From positions 57,710,688-57,774,687 of the forward strand of contig CM018031.1 of NCBI GenBank assembly GCA_008638375.1: 64,000 nt of DNA, given 5' to 3'. Below the pieces are notes generated by a model, which saw nothing but the letters and a program-made list of their open reading frames with translations, did not search any database and was not told the origin of the DNA. Numbering within the stretch: position 1 is the stretch's first letter; each line of letters starts with the position of its first letter. A program made the translations under genes and the position numbers. Source of the stretch: Nyssa sinensis (Eukaryota; Streptophyta; Magnoliopsida; Cornales; Nyssaceae). Below are positions 62,425 to 64,000 of the stretch, piece by piece.

Positions 62425-64000
62425 TTTCTTTCAGTTTGTCGCGATGGAAAGTTTGGATTCTTGGGAAAGAAAATTCAGAAGAAGAGTTGTAGAGAGAGAA
62501 AGTGGACAGGGGAGATAGCTTTCTCTCTGTACCCATCATGGTTTCACTCCCTCAAGGCAAAAAAACGAGGCGTGGAGCGTAGAAGGCGGTCTTGAGGAGG
62601 AGGAGAGTGTTGCGAGGCGGGACGCGGGAGCTCTTAGCGCAGACCGCAGAGTTGCATGAAGATCCTTAAATATGCAATTGGGGTTTAATTAATTATTGTC
62701 ATTATGAATCGCAATTGTTTAGTTAATCAGTCTACCTTTTATTATTATGATTTAAGAAATGCTATGTAGACATAATGTTAAAATTAAAAAAATATATAAT
62801 TAAAAAAAGAAAGATAAAAAACAAAAACTCAAGCAATTATATTGAATTGTATTAAAATTAAACAAGGAAGCTCTTTATACAAAAGGGTTATGAGATTATA
62901 CATTAAAAATATTAATAAAAAAAATAAACTATGAAACCCTAATAAAATACACAATAATATATATGTGGTGACTAACCTTAATCTTAGTATCACAATAATA
63001 TATAGGTAACCCTAATATACTTATAACACATAAACTCGCAATTTAATTAATACGTACGTGCAAGCATGATCGTATGTGATATTGACGTGTGTAATATATG
63101 TGTAAATCAGATCATGAGCAACGATACTCATAACTAGTCGTAACATTTCTCTTTTTTTTTTTTTTTTTTTACTGACAATTAGATCATTTCAAAAAATTTC
63201 ATATTATAGCACAAATTTCAAATTCCTACTTGTGATTTTTGTGTCCAATTGTATTAAAATTTAAGCAAGATTAAATGTGTAAAACATTTTATCATAAATT
63301 AAGCTGAATTTTAAAAATTACAAAACTTATCACTTTTTATTAGTTAACATGGGGAGAAAACTTTTATATAAAAACGAAAAATATTTTGTGAAAGTTCGAG
63401 AAAAATGAGGCTTTAACATAACACCTATACCATTATGAAAAGGAAAGGAAATTCATTTCTTCCCTTTTTTAAGTAAATTCATTTCTTCCATTTGGAATCA
63501 AGAAGAATGTTTTTCCTCAACTAGATTTAAAGTCTATGGAAACTTGAACTTAGACAACTTACTTGAAAGGATGTGATGATGATTTAAGTTATTACATAAA
63601 TCTATTTAAATATTGGAAAACAAATGGAATTATTTTTCATTAGGCTATTAAAAAATGAAATTCAGAGAGTTTCAATTTGTGTTATCATGTCGTTTTCTAG
63701 TTTTGTCAAGACATATATAGTCGAAAAATTGTGTCAATTATAACCTGACACTATTAACTAATCGGGTCAAGTTTTAAAACTCAAGCACGATCCATTTATT
63801 AAATAAGTAATCCATTTATTTTTATTTTTTATTTTTTATTTTTTATTTTAAAAATTTACCTATTTTTTTATATGTATAAATAATTTTTAACTTTCATAAC
63901 ATGGGACAAAACAAAAGTAAAAACTTATTTTACAAGTAAAAAAACTCCAATCCTAGTTAAGCTTTCTGTGTGAGATAAATTACTTTAACTCAAGTATTTT
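62425..64000. other. SNARE gene leader/promoter, then AT-rich intergenic DNA
   Basis: The likely leader spans about 62425-62640: CT-rich (TTTCTCTCTCTACAAC on the minus strand), then GC-rich (62560-62650). Two ATGs at 62539 and 62536 (minus) open an upstream frame that overlaps the real start in another frame and could dampen translation if transcribed. TATTTAAG near 62664-62672 is a weak TATA candidate. From about 62700 on it is AT-rich with a T run at 63151-63170 and no gene seen. Confidence 0.5.

Overview
This is nuclear DNA from a flowering plant, almost certainly a eudicot. It is AT-rich, has intron-containing genes of plant-only families, and roughly half of it is transposable-element sequence (L1-type LINEs, Ty1/copia elements, a TRIM-like element, MULE-like and other TIR elements, many (TA)n tracts). 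Species cannot be fixed from the sequence. No bacterial-type operons, CRISPR arrays, rRNA or convincing tRNA genes were seen.

Three host genes are well supported. (1) The 5' half of an INDETERMINATE DOMAIN (IDD) C2H2 zinc-finger transcription factor gene lies on the minus strand at the left edge, cut by the window end. (2) A complete three-exon NAC transcription factor gene of 352 codons lies on the plus strand at 27062-28689. (3) A complete eight-exon Qc-SNARE gene of the SYP71 type lies on the minus strand at 52776-62424. Its second intron is about 8.3 kb and holds a LINE and several repeats. A possible 40-residue secreted peptide gene at 10250-10372 (minus) is a weaker candidate.

Layout: 1-1010 IDD gene and promoter; 1011-19081 gene-poor AT-rich DNA with MITE-like elements (4073-4587 and 9618-10141; 5738-6339 and 16866-17568), degenerate LTR pieces and microsatellites; 19082-25270 a long decayed L1-type LINE (plus); 25271-28985 NAC gene and flanks; 28986-34532 a TRIM-like element with a copia element inserted into it (minus); 34889-39838 a second copia element (plus); 39919-42421 a repeat containing a 2-kb MULE with about 370-bp terminal inverted repeats; 42629-48872 two opposed LINE remnants; 48873-52775 intergenic DNA with an LTR remnant; 52776-62424 the SNARE gene; then AT-rich intergenic DNA.

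The host genes are unrelated in function: two are transcription factors and one is a membrane-fusion protein. The main points of interest are the nested transposon structure, which gives relative insertion times; target-site duplications and an empty-site paralogue that prove insertions; two GC-AG introns required by the protein frame in two of the three host genes; and two copia elements whose LTRs are nearly identical but whose reading frames are badly broken. I found nothing I can defend as a wholly new biological system.
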